From assembly GCA_035764725.1 (NCBI GenBank), contig DASTYT010000153.1, positions 1 through 64,000 of the forward strand: a stretch of DNA of 64,000 bases. The letters are read 5' to 3'. Made by a program: the position numbers and the translations under genes. This DNA is from Candidatus Methylomirabilota bacterium (lineage in GTDB: Bacteria; Methylomirabilota; Methylomirabilia; Rokubacteriales; CSP1-6). Of this stretch, positions 25,189 to 34,502 are shown in pieces. The notes below the pieces were generated by a model. It had not been told where the DNA came from and made no database searches. It was given only the letters and a program-made list of their open reading frames with translations. Each line of letters begins with the position of its first letter. The stretch's first letter is position 1.

Positions 25189-26600
25189 GGACCGAGCCGC
25201 TCTACCGGTGGCTCGTGCCCCGGGTGATCGAGCCTCTGGGCGCGCGACTCGGACATCCTCGCTGGACCACCGCGCGCCGGCTCGACGCCCTGCAGTGGGA
25301 AGCGGCCGACGCGCTCGACCGGCGAGCCGCGGCCGGCCTTCGGCCGCTCCTCGAGCATGCCGGGCGGCACGTGCCCTACTACCGCGACCTCTTCGCGCGC
25401 GTCGGCTTCGGGGCCGGCGACGTCCGGGGGATCGCCGACCTGTCCCGGCTCCCCGTCACGGGCAAGGCCGATCTTCGCGACGCGTTTCCGGCGAGGGCCA
25501 CCGCCGAGAACATCCCCGAGAGCCGCCGGCAGCCGATGATGACGTCGGGCTCCACGGGGCTGCCCTTCCAGTTCTTCTGGGATCGCGCGGCGGTGCCCGC
25601 CATGGGCGGCACGGACTGGTTCTGGCTCGGCTGGGCGGGCACGGCGCCCTGGCACACGCGTCTCGTCCTCGCCAGCCCCGCGTACTTCTACGAGCGTCTG
25701 ACGCCGCGCGGGCGGTGGTCGGCGCTTCGCACCCGGCTGATGCTCGGTGAGCGCATCGAGCGTCTCGCCGCCGATCGGACGTCGGCCGACGGCCTGCGCG
25801 CTGTCGTCGCACGTATCCGCCGGCGTGGTCCGTACTACCTTCGGGCCTACGCGGGCGCGCTGGCGGGGCTCGCCGTGCGGATCGAAGCCGAGGCCCGGCC
25901 TCTCGAGGCAGCGCCACGGGCGATCATCAGCTTCGCCGAAACCTTGACGCCCGCCGCGGCGGCGGTGATCGGGCGGGCGTTCCGCGCGCCCATCGCCAAT
26001 TACTACTCCTGCTGGGAGGTGCCGCAGATCGCGCAGAGCTGCCCGGACGTGCCCCACGTGCTGCACGTGAACGCCGAGCGCGTGATCGTCCGAGTGGTCC
26101 GCGCCGATGGGAAGGACGCGGCGCCCGGGGAATCCGGCCGCGTCGTCGTCACGGACCTCGCCAACCTCGTCATGCCCTTCATCAACTACGCCACCGGCGA
26201 CCAGGCGGTGGCGGGAGACCCTTGCTCATGCGGACGAGGATTGCCGACGCTGGCCCGCATCGAGGGCCGTGCCAGCGAGGTGATCCGCACGCCGGACGGC
26301 CGCGAGATCAGTGGCGTCGCGCTGGGCCAGTTCCTCGCGTTCGTGGCGGGAATCATCCCGTACGTGCGCGAGTATCAGGCCGTTCAGGGCGCGCCGGACG
26401 CCGTCTCGCTTCGAGTAGTCCCCACCCCGCGCTTCGACGACGTCTTCCGCGTCACCCTCGAGCGGGAGCTTGGGCGCTTCCTCGGCCCCGACATGACGGT
26501 GACGGTGGAGCCGGTGACGGAGATCCCCCTCGAGCCGTCGGGCAAACGGCTCATCATCAAGCCGCTCGCGGCGCCCACGGCCGCTCTCGCCGGCCGGTGA
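25185..26600 (+). CDS. CapK/phenylacetate-CoA ligase-like adenylate-forming enzyme
   Basis: 471 residues of the PaaK/CapK branch of adenylate-forming enzymes. Visible motifs: HVPYYRDLF at about 62, the ATP loop TSGSTGLPFQF, SCWEVPQIAQSCP in place of the Y-x-x-TE motif, and YATGD with a CxC pair (DPCSCGRGLP) that binds zinc in related proteins. In polysaccharide clusters, CapK-like proteins adenylate or activate a carboxylate of unknown identity. Both neighbours overlap it by 4 bp (ATGA upstream, GTGA downstream). Confidence 0.85.
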   Translation: MRTEPLYRWLVPRVIEPLGARLGHPRWTTARRLDALQWEAADALDRRAAAGLRPLLEHAGRHVPYYRDLFARVGFGAGDVRGIADLSRLPVTGKADLRDAFPARATAENIPESRRQPMMTSGSTGLPFQFFWDRAAVPAMGGTDWFWLGWAGTAPWHTRLVLASPAYFYERLTPRGRWSALRTRLMLGERIERLAADRTSADGLRAVVARIRRRGPYYLRAYAGALAGLAVRIEAEARPLEAAPRAIISFAETLTPAAAAVIGRAFRAPIANYYSCWEVPQIAQSCPDVPHVLHVNAERVIVRVVRADGKDAAPGESGRVVVTDLANLVMPFINYATGDQAVAGDPCSCGRGLPTLARIEGRASEVIRTPDGREISGVALGQFLAFVAGIIPYVREYQAVQGAPDAVSLRVVPTPRFDDVFRVTLERELGRFLGPDMTVTVEPVTEIPLEPSGKRLIIKPLAAPTAALAGR

Positions 26601-27628
26601 GCACGGCCGCGGAGGTGGGGCGGCGCCGCCCCGCTCCCTCGCTGTCCATCATCGTCCCCGCCTACAACGCCGAGCGCGAGATCGCCGAGTGCCTGGGCGC
26701 GCTGCGGGCGGCCGCGCCGCCCGACGCGGAGCTGATCGTGGTGGACGATGCGTCCATCGACGAGACGCCGGACGTCGCCAAGGCGGCGGGCGCCACCGTG
26801 CTCCGCCTCGTCCGGAACAGCGGTCCGGGCGCCGCGCGGAATCATGGGGTCGCCCACGCCGACGGCGACGTGATCCTCTTCGTGGACGCCGACGTCGTCG
26901 TGGCCCCGGACGCGCTGGGACGCGTCGGGCGGACCTTCGCGGACGATCCGGGCCTCGCCGCTCTCTTCGGCTCCTACGACGACCGGCCCCGCGCACCCGG
27001 CCTCGTCTCGCGCTACCGGAACCTGCTGCACCACTTCGTCCACCACGCGGGACGCGCGGAGGCGTCGACGTTCTGGGCGGGCCTGGGCGCCGTGCGCCGC
27101 GCCGCGTTCCTCGCCGTGGGCGGCTTCGATGCCGTGCGGTTCCCGCGTCCGAGCATCGAGGACATCGAGCTCGGCGTACGGCTGCGTCGGGCCGGCCACC
27201 GCATCCGCCTCGACCCCATGGTGCAGGGGACGCATCTCAAGCGCTGGACGCTCGCGTCCATGGTCCGCGTGGACGTCACGCGCCGCGCGCTGCCGTGGGC
27301 TCGACTCATCCTCGAGACGGCGCAGACGCCCACGGACCTGAACCTCAGCCCCTCCCAGCGGGTGACAGCGGCGCTGGCCGGGGTTGCGGTCCTCGGCCTC
27401 GTGCTCGCACCACTCCGGCCCGCCCCCGCGCTGGCGGTCGCGCTGGGCGCGCTCGCCGGCGTGGCCGTCCTGAACCGGCGGTTCTACGTGCTCTTGTGGC
27501 ATCGGGGCGGTTTCCCGCTCCTTGCCGCGGGCTTCCCCCTGCACGTGCTGTACTTCCTCTACAGCGCGGCCACCTTTGTCTATGCCGCCCTCGAGGCGCG
27601 CTTCGCCGGGCGCGGACGGCGGCCGTGA
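26597..27628 (+). CDS. GT2-family glycosyltransferase with C-terminal membrane helices
   Basis: 343 residues. GT-A core: LSIIVPAYNAEREIAECL, VVDDASIDETP, GPGAARNHGV, the metal motif FVDADV, and IEDIELGVRLRRAGH (ED motif). Residues about 250-335 contain two or three hydrophobic helices, as in membrane-bound dolichol/undecaprenyl-phosphate sugar synthases. GTG start overlapping the upstream stop. Probably loads a sugar on a polyprenyl carrier that the downstream GT39-like enzyme could use. Confidence 0.9.
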   Translation: MSTAAEVGRRRPAPSLSIIVPAYNAEREIAECLGALRAAAPPDAELIVVDDASIDETPDVAKAAGATVLRLVRNSGPGAARNHGVAHADGDVILFVDADVVVAPDALGRVGRTFADDPGLAALFGSYDDRPRAPGLVSRYRNLLHHFVHHAGRAEASTFWAGLGAVRRAAFLAVGGFDAVRFPRPSIEDIELGVRLRRAGHRIRLDPMVQGTHLKRWTLASMVRVDVTRRALPWARLILETAQTPTDLNLSPSQRVTAALAGVAVLGLVLAPLRPAPALAVALGALAGVAVLNRRFYVLLWHRGGFPLLAAGFPLHVLYFLYSAATFVYAALEARFAGRGRRP

Positions 27629-29406
27629 GCGCGGGGGCCGGCTCGCGGCACGTGGTGATCGGCGCCGGGCCCGCCGGCCTCACTGCGGCACGCGAGCTCG
27701 CCCGTCAGGGCCGGCCGGTCGTGGTGCTGGAGCAGGCGCCCATCGTGGGGGGGCTCGCTCGCACCGAGTCCTACAAGGGCTTTCACTTCGACATGGGTGG
27801 CCATCGCTTCTTCACCAAGGTCGACGAGGTGCAGAAGATCTGGCAGGAGGTGCTCGGCCCCGACTTCCGGCGTCGCCCGCGTCTATCGCGGATCTACTAC
27901 GACGGACGGTTCTTCCACTATCCGCTCAGACCGCTCAATGCGCTGGCCGGCCTGGGCCTATGGCGGGCCCTGCTGGTCGTGCTGAGCTACCTCCGCTGGC
28001 AGCTCTTCCCGTACGAGGAGGAGCGGACCTTCGAGCAGTGGGTGACGAACCGTTTCGGCCGCCGTCTCTTCCTCACGTTCTTCAAGACCTACACCGAGAA
28101 GGTGTGGGGCATCCCGTGCTCGGAGCTGCGGGCGGAGTGGGCGGCCCAGCGGATCAAGGATCTCTCGCTACGCTCGGCGGTGGTGGCGATGTTCATCAAG
28201 CCCGGCAAGACGATCAAGACCCTCATCGAGGAGTTCGAGTATCCTCGCCTGGGCCCGGGCATGATGTGGCGGGCCGCGGCGGACGAGGTTCGGCGCCTGG
28301 GCGGTGCGGTGCGGCTGGAGGCCGAGGTGACGGCTGTCCGCCGCAACGGGCGGCGCGTGGACAGCGTGGTGCTCACGGGCCCGCAGGGTGAGGAGGTCGT
28401 GCCGGGCGATCAGTTCCTCTCCAGCATGCCGGTGACCCAGCTCGTGCTGCGCCTCGACCCGCCGGCCCCCGATGCGGTGCGCGAGGCGGCGCGCCGGCTC
28501 ACCTACCGCGATTTCCTCACCGTGTGCCTGATCGTCGATCGGCCGGATCCGTTTCCCGACAACTGGATCTACGTGCACTCGCCCGAGGTGAAGGTCGGCC
28601 GCATCCAGAACTTCCGGAGCTGGAGCCCCGACATGGTGCCCGATCCCGCCAAAGCGAGCCTCGGGCTCGAGTACTTCTGCTCGGAGGGCGACGCGCTCTG
28701 GACCCTCCCCGACGAGGCGCTGATCCGCCTGGGCAAGGAGGAGCTCGAGCGCATCGGCCTCGCGCGGGCGTCGGAGATCTCCGACGGCTGCGTGTTTCGC
28801 GTGCCCAAGGCGTATCCCGTATACGACGCCGACTACCGGGAGCACCTGGATACCGTGCGCGCCTTCGTGGACGGCCTCGAGAACCTCCAGACCATCGGGC
28901 GCAATGGCCTCCACCGGTACAACAACCAGGATCACGCCATGCTCACCGGGCTCCTCGCCGTGCGAAATCTGGAGAGCGGAGTCCGCCACGATCTCTGGAG
29001 CGTGAATACCGAGCCCGAGTACCACGAGGAGGTCGGGGTCAGCGACGCGGAGGCGGCGGTGCTGGAGGGGCGCATCACCGAGATCTTCCCGCGGGTGGAC
29101 GGCGTGGCCCTCGGCGCGGCGACGGGCGTGGTCGCCGGCGCGCTCCTGGGCCTCGCGACGCTCGTGCTCGTGTGGAAGGGCGGGCCCGTGGTGGGGCCGA
29201 CACTCGGCCTGCTCGCGCAGTTCCTGCCCGGCTACTCCGTGACGGCCGCCGGCAGCCTCATCGGCCTCGCCTACGGGGCCCTCGGGGGGTTCGTGGCGGG
29301 CTGGGGTTTCGCGGTGATCCGGAACCTCACCCTGTTCCTCTCACTGTCCTTCCTGCGGCGCCGCGCCCAGCGGCACCTCTTGAAGCGGTTCCTCGAGTTC
29401 GTCTAG
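27625..29406 (+). CDS. FAD/NAD(P)-dependent oxidoreductase (UDP-galactopyranose mutase-like) with membrane tail
   Basis: 593 residues. N-terminal dinucleotide-binding VVIGAGPAGLTAARE, then EQAPIVGGLARTESYKG and DMGGHRFFT, which place it with UGM/protoporphyrinogen oxidase-like flavoproteins common in glycan loci; the C-terminal FAD motif is GLENLQTIGRNGLHRYNNQDH. From about residue 485 on is a membrane tail of two or three helices containing KGGPVVGP, followed by a basic end. The same tail appears as a separate protein in the next gene. GTG start overlaps the upstream stop. Confidence 0.88.
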   Translation: MSAGAGSRHVVIGAGPAGLTAARELARQGRPVVVLEQAPIVGGLARTESYKGFHFDMGGHRFFTKVDEVQKIWQEVLGPDFRRRPRLSRIYYDGRFFHYPLRPLNALAGLGLWRALLVVLSYLRWQLFPYEEERTFEQWVTNRFGRRLFLTFFKTYTEKVWGIPCSELRAEWAAQRIKDLSLRSAVVAMFIKPGKTIKTLIEEFEYPRLGPGMMWRAAADEVRRLGGAVRLEAEVTAVRRNGRRVDSVVLTGPQGEEVVPGDQFLSSMPVTQLVLRLDPPAPDAVREAARRLTYRDFLTVCLIVDRPDPFPDNWIYVHSPEVKVGRIQNFRSWSPDMVPDPAKASLGLEYFCSEGDALWTLPDEALIRLGKEELERIGLARASEISDGCVFRVPKAYPVYDADYREHLDTVRAFVDGLENLQTIGRNGLHRYNNQDHAMLTGLLAVRNLESGVRHDLWSVNTEPEYHEEVGVSDAEAAVLEGRITEIFPRVDGVALGAATGVVAGALLGLATLVLVWKGGPVVGPTLGLLAQFLPGYSVTAAGSLIGLAYGALGGFVAGWGFAVIRNLTLFLSLSFLRRRAQRHLLKRFLEFV

Positions 29407-29416
29407 GAGTCAACGC

Positions 29417-29743
29417 ATGGCGACCGACTCGAAGGATCTCGAGACCCTGGTGCTGGTCCGCGTGGTGCGTCTGAATGCGGCGATCGCCGGTGTGGTGACC
29501 GGGCTCCTCGCCGGACTCGCGCTGTTCGTGGCCACCAACTGGCTCGTGCTCAAGGGGGGGCCGGTGGTCGGCCCGCACCTGGCGCTGCTCGGGCAGTACT
29601 TCATCGGCTATCGCGTCTCGTTCGTGGGGAGCCTCATCGGCTTCGCCTGGGCGTTCGTCCTGGGCTTCCTCGTCGGCGCCGCGGTGGTCGCGATCTACAA
29701 TCGCCTCGCCGATCTTCGCGATCCCCGCACGCGAGGCCGATGA
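29417..29743 (+). CDS. small membrane protein homologous to the tail of the FAD oxidoreductase
   Basis: 108 residues, two hydrophobic helices (about 22-42 and 68-94). The stretch KGGPVVGP, then LLGQYFIGY and FVGSLIGFAWAFVLGFLVG, aligns with the tail of the preceding protein (KGGPVVGP, LLAQFLPGY, AAGSLIGLAYGALGGFVAG), so this is a recent duplicate or a split-off module. Function unknown, likely a membrane scaffold. It starts 11 bp after the oxidoreductase and its stop overlaps the GT39 start (ATGA). Confidence 0.85.
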   Translation: MATDSKDLETLVLVRVVRLNAAIAGVVTGLLAGLALFVATNWLVLKGGPVVGPHLALLGQYFIGYRVSFVGSLIGFAWAFVLGFLVGAAVVAIYNRLADLRDPRTRGR

Positions 29744-31620
29744 CCGACCGGGTCGCGCGGGGCCTCGCCCTCCTGGTGCTGGTGGGCGGCGTCGTCCTCC
29801 GCTTCGCGCGGCTCGGCGCGGATCCCTACTACTACGAGTGGAACGGCTACATCACCGACGAGGGCCGATGGATCGCGCATGCGCGCGCGCTGCGTCTCTT
29901 CGGCGAGATCGGCTCGGTGGGCTCTGCGCTGCATCTGCTCCTCGCCCCCCTGTTCCAGGCGGCCGCGTTCGTGGTCTTCTCGATCGCCGACGTGAGCCTC
30001 TGGTCGGCGCGCCTCGTGAGCGCCCTGGCCGGCAGCGCGCTGCTCGTGGGGTTCTGGGCCGCGTTCCGGCGGCTCGCCACCCCGCCGGCGCTGCTGCTGG
30101 CTCTGACCATGCTCGCCGTCGAGATGGACCTGGTGGTGCTGAGCCGCCTCGCGATCCCTGAGATGGCCGCGATGGCGCTGTCGTTCGCGGCGTTCCTCGT
30201 GCTCGTGCGGGTGCGGACAGGGTGGGGGATAGTCGCGGGCGGCCTCCTCTCCGCCGCCGCCATCGGCGCCAAGGCCACCGTGCTTCCCGTGGCCTTCATC
30301 TTCGGCGCGCTGGTGCTGGCGCGGACGCCGGTGGCGGCGCTGTCCCGGGGGCGCGCGCTCGCCGCCTACGCCGCTGGCGTGCTCGTGCCCGCCGTGCTGG
30401 CGGCCGGTGCCGTCGTGGTGGCGGGGGCCTCCGGCGCCATCTCGCTTCGCATCCTCCTGCGCGTGCTGAGGGGTTTCGTCGGCGTCAGCGATCTCTACAA
30501 GGTGGTAGGCTTTCCCTTCGAGGACTCTCTGGCTCCCACGCTCGCGCTCTGGTCACTCGCCGCCTGGCTGGGGTGCCTGGGCGGGCTCGCGGGGCGCGGA
30601 GTGTCGGAGCGCGGCGACGAGGCCGCGCACCTTCGCGCGGCATGCATCTGGGCGGGCGCCTTTGCGCCCCTCATGTTCGCCCTCGAGTACTTTCCCTCCC
30701 GGTACAAGGTCCACATTCTGGTGCCGATGGGCGTGATCATCGCCGTGGGACTCTCGTGGCTACAGCGCGAGGGCCTCACGGGCTTGGCCGCCGCGCTCGG
30801 GAGATGCACCGGGATACGTCGCATGGGTGCGGCGTTCCTGCTGTCCGCCCCCACCTCGCTCATCGTCACGACGGCGCTCTTGTCGCTGGGCGGATCGATC
30901 GGCCTGGATCCCGCGCGCCTGCGCCTGCGCTACGCCGTCTTCCTCCTGGCGCTCGTCGGGGCGGCCGCGCTCGTGTCACGCGCGCTCGCTCGCGTGCCCG
31001 CGGTGCGGTGCCTCGTGTGGCTCCCACCGCTGTGGGCCTCGGCATGGCTCGTCGTGGAGCGCCTCACGCTCGCCGGCGCGCCCTTCTGGCCCGACGCGGC
31101 GGGGATCGGGCAGGCGCCGCGCTGGGCGCTCCTCGTTCTTGCGATAGCGGGTGCCTTGCTGTTGGCCGCGACGTCCACCTGGCCGCGCGGCGCCGGCGGG
31201 CTCGCGGTGGTCACGGCGGCCCTGCTCGTCGGGGTGCTCGGCCTCGTGCGCCTCGCGCCCGGATATCTGGATCCGCACTACTCGATGCGGGACAGCTCCC
31301 GCGATCTCGGGACGCTCCTGAGCGGCGTGAACGGACCGATCCGCACCCTCGGCGCCGAAGCGCTCTTCAGCGACAACCGGCTCCGCTACCGCAGCGTGCT
31401 CGGGGGGCAGTGGCCGAGCGCGCCCCCCGACGTGCTGGTGCTCGCCGGCCGTATCGCGGATCCCCAGGACCGCCTGCACCACGAGTACCGGCTGGTCCGT
31501 CAGTACGCGATCTACGTGTCGCCGGAGTTCATCCTGGGCGAGCCCACGTGGTCGGCCGCGGTGGGACAGTTCCGGCGGACGACGGTCAGCGTCTACCGGC
31601 GGGCGAGCGAGGGCGGCTAG
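29740..31620 (+). CDS. GT39/ArnT-like membrane glycosyltransferase
   Basis: 626 residues with about 12 transmembrane helices in the GT-C layout. The first periplasmic loop holds YITDEGRW (Asp40, Glu41), the acidic pair that acts in catalysis in GT-C enzymes using polyprenyl-phosphate sugars; a soluble C-terminal segment follows the helices. It would transfer a sugar from a lipid carrier to a surface molecule. Last gene in a run of six; its stop TAG overlaps the stop of ilvA on the other strand (CTAG at 31617-31620). Confidence 0.85.
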   Translation: MTDRVARGLALLVLVGGVVLRFARLGADPYYYEWNGYITDEGRWIAHARALRLFGEIGSVGSALHLLLAPLFQAAAFVVFSIADVSLWSARLVSALAGSALLVGFWAAFRRLATPPALLLALTMLAVEMDLVVLSRLAIPEMAAMALSFAAFLVLVRVRTGWGIVAGGLLSAAAIGAKATVLPVAFIFGALVLARTPVAALSRGRALAAYAAGVLVPAVLAAGAVVVAGASGAISLRILLRVLRGFVGVSDLYKVVGFPFEDSLAPTLALWSLAAWLGCLGGLAGRGVSERGDEAAHLRAACIWAGAFAPLMFALEYFPSRYKVHILVPMGVIIAVGLSWLQREGLTGLAAALGRCTGIRRMGAAFLLSAPTSLIVTTALLSLGGSIGLDPARLRLRYAVFLLALVGAAALVSRALARVPAVRCLVWLPPLWASAWLVVERLTLAGAPFWPDAAGIGQAPRWALLVLAIAGALLLAATSTWPRGAGGLAVVTAALLVGVLGLVRLAPGYLDPHYSMRDSSRDLGTLLSGVNGPIRTLGAEALFSDNRLRYRSVLGGQWPSAPPDVLVLAGRIADPQDRLHHEYRLVRQYAIYVSPEFILGEPTWSAAVGQFRRTTVSVYRRASEGG

Positions 31621-32876
31621 GAGCCTGGGGGCGAGGGCGCGGCGCGGCGCACGATCTCGTGGACGGCGTAGCCCGCCTCGGCGAGATGTCGCTTCACCGC
31701 GTCGATCTGGTCGCGTCCCGACGTCTCGAGCGTCACCTCCACCTCGGTCTGCCCGAGCCGCGCCCGTGAGAACGCGCGGTCGTGGAGGATGTGCAGCACG
31801 TTGGCGCGCATCTCCGCCACCAGCGCGGTGAGCCGCGCGAGCTCGCCGGGCCGGTCGCGCAGCATGACGGCCAGGCGCACGAGCCGGCCGTCCTTGACGA
31901 GGCCGCGCTCGATGATCCGCGAGATCAGGTTGACGTCGATGTTACCACCGGAGAGGACGAGCGCCACCGTCTTCCCCGTCAACGCGACTTTCTTGTTGAC
32001 GAGGGCGGCCAGGGGCACCGCGCCCGCGCCCTCGACCACCGTCTTCTCGATCTCGAGCAGCAGCAGGATGGCGTTGGCGATCTCCTCCTCGCTCACCGTC
32101 ACCACCTGGTCGAGCCACCGCCGGGCCAGCGACAGGGTCAGCTCCCCCACGCGCCGCACCGCGATGCCGTCGGCGATGGTGGCGGCGGCGGCGACGGTGA
32201 CGCGGTCGTTCGAGGTCAGCGCCGCCTTCATCGCGGCGATCTCCTCGGCCTCCACGCCGATCACCTCGACGCCCGCGCGTCGGGACTTCAGCGCGATGGC
32301 CACCCCGGTGGAGAGCCCGCCGCCGCCGACGGGCACCAGGACGGCGTCCAGCTCCGGCACCTGGGCGGCCAGCTCGAGCCCGATCGTGCCCTGGCCGGCG
32401 ATCACCCGCGCGTCGTCGAAGGGGTGCACGAACACGAGCCGCCGCGCCGCCTCGATCTCCCGCGCGCGGGCGTAGGCTGCGTCGTAGTTGTCGCCGTGGA
32501 GCACGACTTCCGCGCCCTGGCGCCGCGCCGACAGCACCTTGGTCAGCGGCGCCCACTCCGGCATCACGATGACGGCGGCGATGCCCAGGCGCGCCGCGTG
32601 GAAGGCCACCGCGAGGCCGTGATTGCCCGCGCTCGCCGTCACCACGCCGCGCTCGCGCTCCTCCGGGGTGAGCTGCAGCAGCACGTTGGCGGCTCCGCGC
32701 TCCTTGAAGGAGCCCGTCATCTGGAGGTTCTCCAGCTTGACGAAGACCCGCGCGCCCGTGAGCTCGCTCAGGCTCTGGGAGTACGCGCACGGCGTCACGT
32801 GGATCACTCCGGCCAGGCGGGCCTGCGCGGCCTCGATCTCGGCGGGCCCCACCGCCTCCGCGGGCAGGGCGCTCAC
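31617..32876 (-). CDS. ilvA: threonine ammonia-lyase with ACT domain
   Basis: 419 residues; a PLP enzyme that deaminates threonine (or serine) to 2-oxobutyrate, feeding isoleucine synthesis or degradation. PLP lysine Lys58 in SFKERGA; phosphate-binding GGGGLSTG; SAGNHGLA near the active site. The last 80 residues are a single ACT domain (VMLRDRPGELARLTALV), the layout of the short, TdcB-like/ACT1 form. GTG start at 32876. It lies 13 bp after the asparaginase-type gene on the same strand, so the two may be co-transcribed as an amino-acid catabolic pair. Confidence 0.95.
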   Translation of the reverse strand: MSALPAEAVGPAEIEAAQARLAGVIHVTPCAYSQSLSELTGARVFVKLENLQMTGSFKERGAANVLLQLTPEERERGVVTASAGNHGLAVAFHAARLGIAAVIVMPEWAPLTKVLSARRQGAEVVLHGDNYDAAYARAREIEAARRLVFVHPFDDARVIAGQGTIGLELAAQVPELDAVLVPVGGGGLSTGVAIALKSRRAGVEVIGVEAEEIAAMKAALTSNDRVTVAAAATIADGIAVRRVGELTLSLARRWLDQVVTVSEEEIANAILLLLEIEKTVVEGAGAVPLAALVNKKVALTGKTVALVLSGGNIDVNLISRIIERGLVKDGRLVRLAVMLRDRPGELARLTALVAEMRANVLHILHDRAFSRARLGQTEVEVTLETSGRDQIDAVKRHLAEAGYAVHEIVRRAAPSPPGS

Positions 32877-32889
32877 GCGGCGTCCGCGC

Positions 32890-33753
32890 TCAAAACCCCA
32901 CCACGATGCCCTGGGAGGGATTGGCCCAGCCCACCGGCATCAGCGGGGTGGAATGCGCCCAGCCGATGCGCCCCTTCCAGTCCACCGCGATCAGGCCGCC
33001 CCCGCCGCGCCCCTCTTCCACGAGCACGTCCAGCGCGACCTGGCAGGCGTGCTTGGGATCGCCCACCGACTTCATGATCTCGAGCGTGCGCCGGGCCAGC
33101 ACCACGCGGATGATGGCCTCGCCGTCGCCGGTGCAGGACACGCCGCCCAGCGTGCTTTCCGCGTAGGTGCCGCACCCGATGAGGGGCGAATCGCCCACGC
33201 GTCCGGGGAGCTTGCCGCTCGTGCCGCCGGTGGAGGTCGCGGCGGCGATCACGCCCGCGCGATCGAGGGCAACCGCGCCCACCGTGCCCGCCTGGGTCTC
33301 CTGCAGCCGGCGCCGTTGATGCTCGAGGACGAGCTCGGCGGGATCGCAGAGCGGCACGCCCAGCGCCCGCGCCTGCGCGAGCGCGCCCTCGGCGACGAAG
33401 AGACAGTGGCGGCCGGCCTCGAGGACGCGGCGGGCGAGCGTGATGGGATGGCGGACGCCGCTCACGCAGGCCACCGCGCCGTTGGTGAGCCCGTCCCCCT
33501 CCATGATCGAGGCGTCCATCTCCACCGTGCCCGCGCTGGTGAGGACGGAGCCGCGTCCCGCGTTGAAGCGCGGATGGTCCTCCATCGCGCACACCGCCGC
33601 TTCCACCGCGTCGAGCGACGAGCCGCCGGCAGCCAGGCGCTCCCATCCCGCGTGCACCGCCTGCTCGATGCCCGCGCGCAGCTCCTCGCGGCCGCCCTTG
33701 GGATCGGCGCCCGCGCCGCCGTGCACGATCAGCGCGGGCACGCGGCTTGTCAC
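32890..33753 (-). CDS. isoaspartyl peptidase / type III L-asparaginase
   Basis: 287 residues of the Ntn-hydrolase T2 family. The precursor self-cleaves before Thr157 in GTVGAVALD, and the new N-terminal Thr is the nucleophile. Other landmarks: [10 protein letters not shown] at the start, NAGRGSVLT, and the substrate-site [12 protein letters not shown]. It removes beta-aspartyl residues from peptides and hydrolyses L-asparagine. Start GTG 33753, divergent from the uracil-DNA glycosylase with 29 bp between. Confidence 0.93.
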   Translation of the reverse strand: MTSRVPALIVHGGAGADPKGGREELRAGIEQAVHAGWERLAAGGSSLDAVEAAVCAMEDHPRFNAGRGSVLTSAGTVEMDASIMEGDGLTNGAVACVSGVRHPITLARRVLEAGRHCLFVAEGALAQARALGVPLCDPAELVLEHQRRRLQETQAGTVGAVALDRAGVIAAATSTGGTSGKLPGRVGDSPLIGCGTYAESTLGGVSCTGDGEAIIRVVLARRTLEIMKSVGDPKHACQVALDVLVEEGRGGGGLIAVDWKGRIGWAHSTPLMPVGWANPSQGIVVGF

Positions 33754-33776
33754 CGCTCGCTCCCGTTCGGTATCAT
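33747..33776 (+). promoter_or_regulatory. promoter of the uracil-DNA glycosylase gene (leaderless)
   Basis: TTGTCA (33747-33752), 18 bp, TATCAT (33771-33776), then 6 bp to GTG 33783. Both boxes are 5/6 matches to the sigma-70 consensus. The -35 box overlaps the start codon of the divergent asparaginase gene. Confidence 0.65.
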
Positions 33777-33782
33777 CGCTCC

Positions 33783-34502
33783 GTGATTGTCCCCGAAGTT
33801 GGCGGCGAGAACAACGTGTCGCTCGCCGATCTCGCCGCGAGCATCATCGCGTGCCGCCGCTGTCCCCGACTCGTCCGCCACCGCGAAGCGGTCGCCGCCG
33901 CGCCCCCACGCCGCTACCGCGGCGAGACCTACTGGGCGCGCCCGCTCCCCGGCTTCGGCGATCCTCGCGCGCGCGTGCTCGTGATGGGACTGGCGCCCGC
34001 CGCCCACGGCGGGAACCGCACCGGGCGCATGTTCACCGGCGACCGCAGCGGCGACTGGCTCTACCGCGCGCTGCACGCCGCGGGCTTCGCCAATCAGCCC
34101 ACGTCGCGCCATGCCGGCGATGGCCTCCGTCTGCACGGCGCCTACATCACCGCGGCGGCGCGCTGCGCGCCGCCGGCCAACAAGCCCACGCCGGGGGAGC
34201 TGGCGCGGTGTCAGCCCTTCCTGCTGGAGGAGCTCCGGCGCCTCACGGAGGTGCGCGTGATCGTGGCCCTCGGCAAGATCGGCTGGGACACCTATCTCCG
34301 GGCGCGCCGCGCTCTTGCCGCTCCGCTGCCGCGGCCTCTGCCGCGGTTCGGCCACGGCGCCGAGGCGGCGATGCCCGACGGCGTGATCCTCCTCGGCTGC
34401 TTTCACCCGAGCCAGCAGAACACATTCACCGGCCGGCTCACGCGTCCCATGCTGCACGGCGTGTTCCGGCGCGCCCGCACGCTCGCCCGCCGCCGCTCGT
34501 GA
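33783..34502 (+). CDS. type 5 uracil-DNA glycosylase (UDGb)
   Basis: 239 residues. Removes uracil, and in this family also hypoxanthine, from DNA. Motif 1 is [19 protein letters not shown] and motif 2 [13 protein letters not shown]; in family 5 the polar catalytic residue of motif 1 is typically replaced by Ala as seen here. Four cysteines (C-x2-C in ACRRCPRL, then RCAPP and RCQPF) should bind the 4Fe-4S cluster. GTG 33783 was chosen because a -10 box lies 6 bp upstream; GTG 33816 is the alternative. Overlaps the downstream MFS gene by 4 bp. Confidence 0.93.
   Translation: MIVPEVGGENNVSLADLAASIIACRRCPRLVRHREAVAAAPPRRYRGETYWARPLPGFGDPRARVLVMGLAPAAHGGNRTGRMFTGDRSGDWLYRALHAAGFANQPTSRHAGDGLRLHGAYITAAARCAPPANKPTPGELARCQPFLLEELRRLTEVRVIVALGKIGWDTYLRARRALAAPLPRPLPRFGHGAEAAMPDGVILLGCFHPSQQNTFTGRLTRPMLHGVFRRARTLARRRS

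Noticed and set aside
31782..33077. 431-codon plus-strand frame
   Set aside because: Antisense to ilvA and the asparaginase gene; translation is low complexity.
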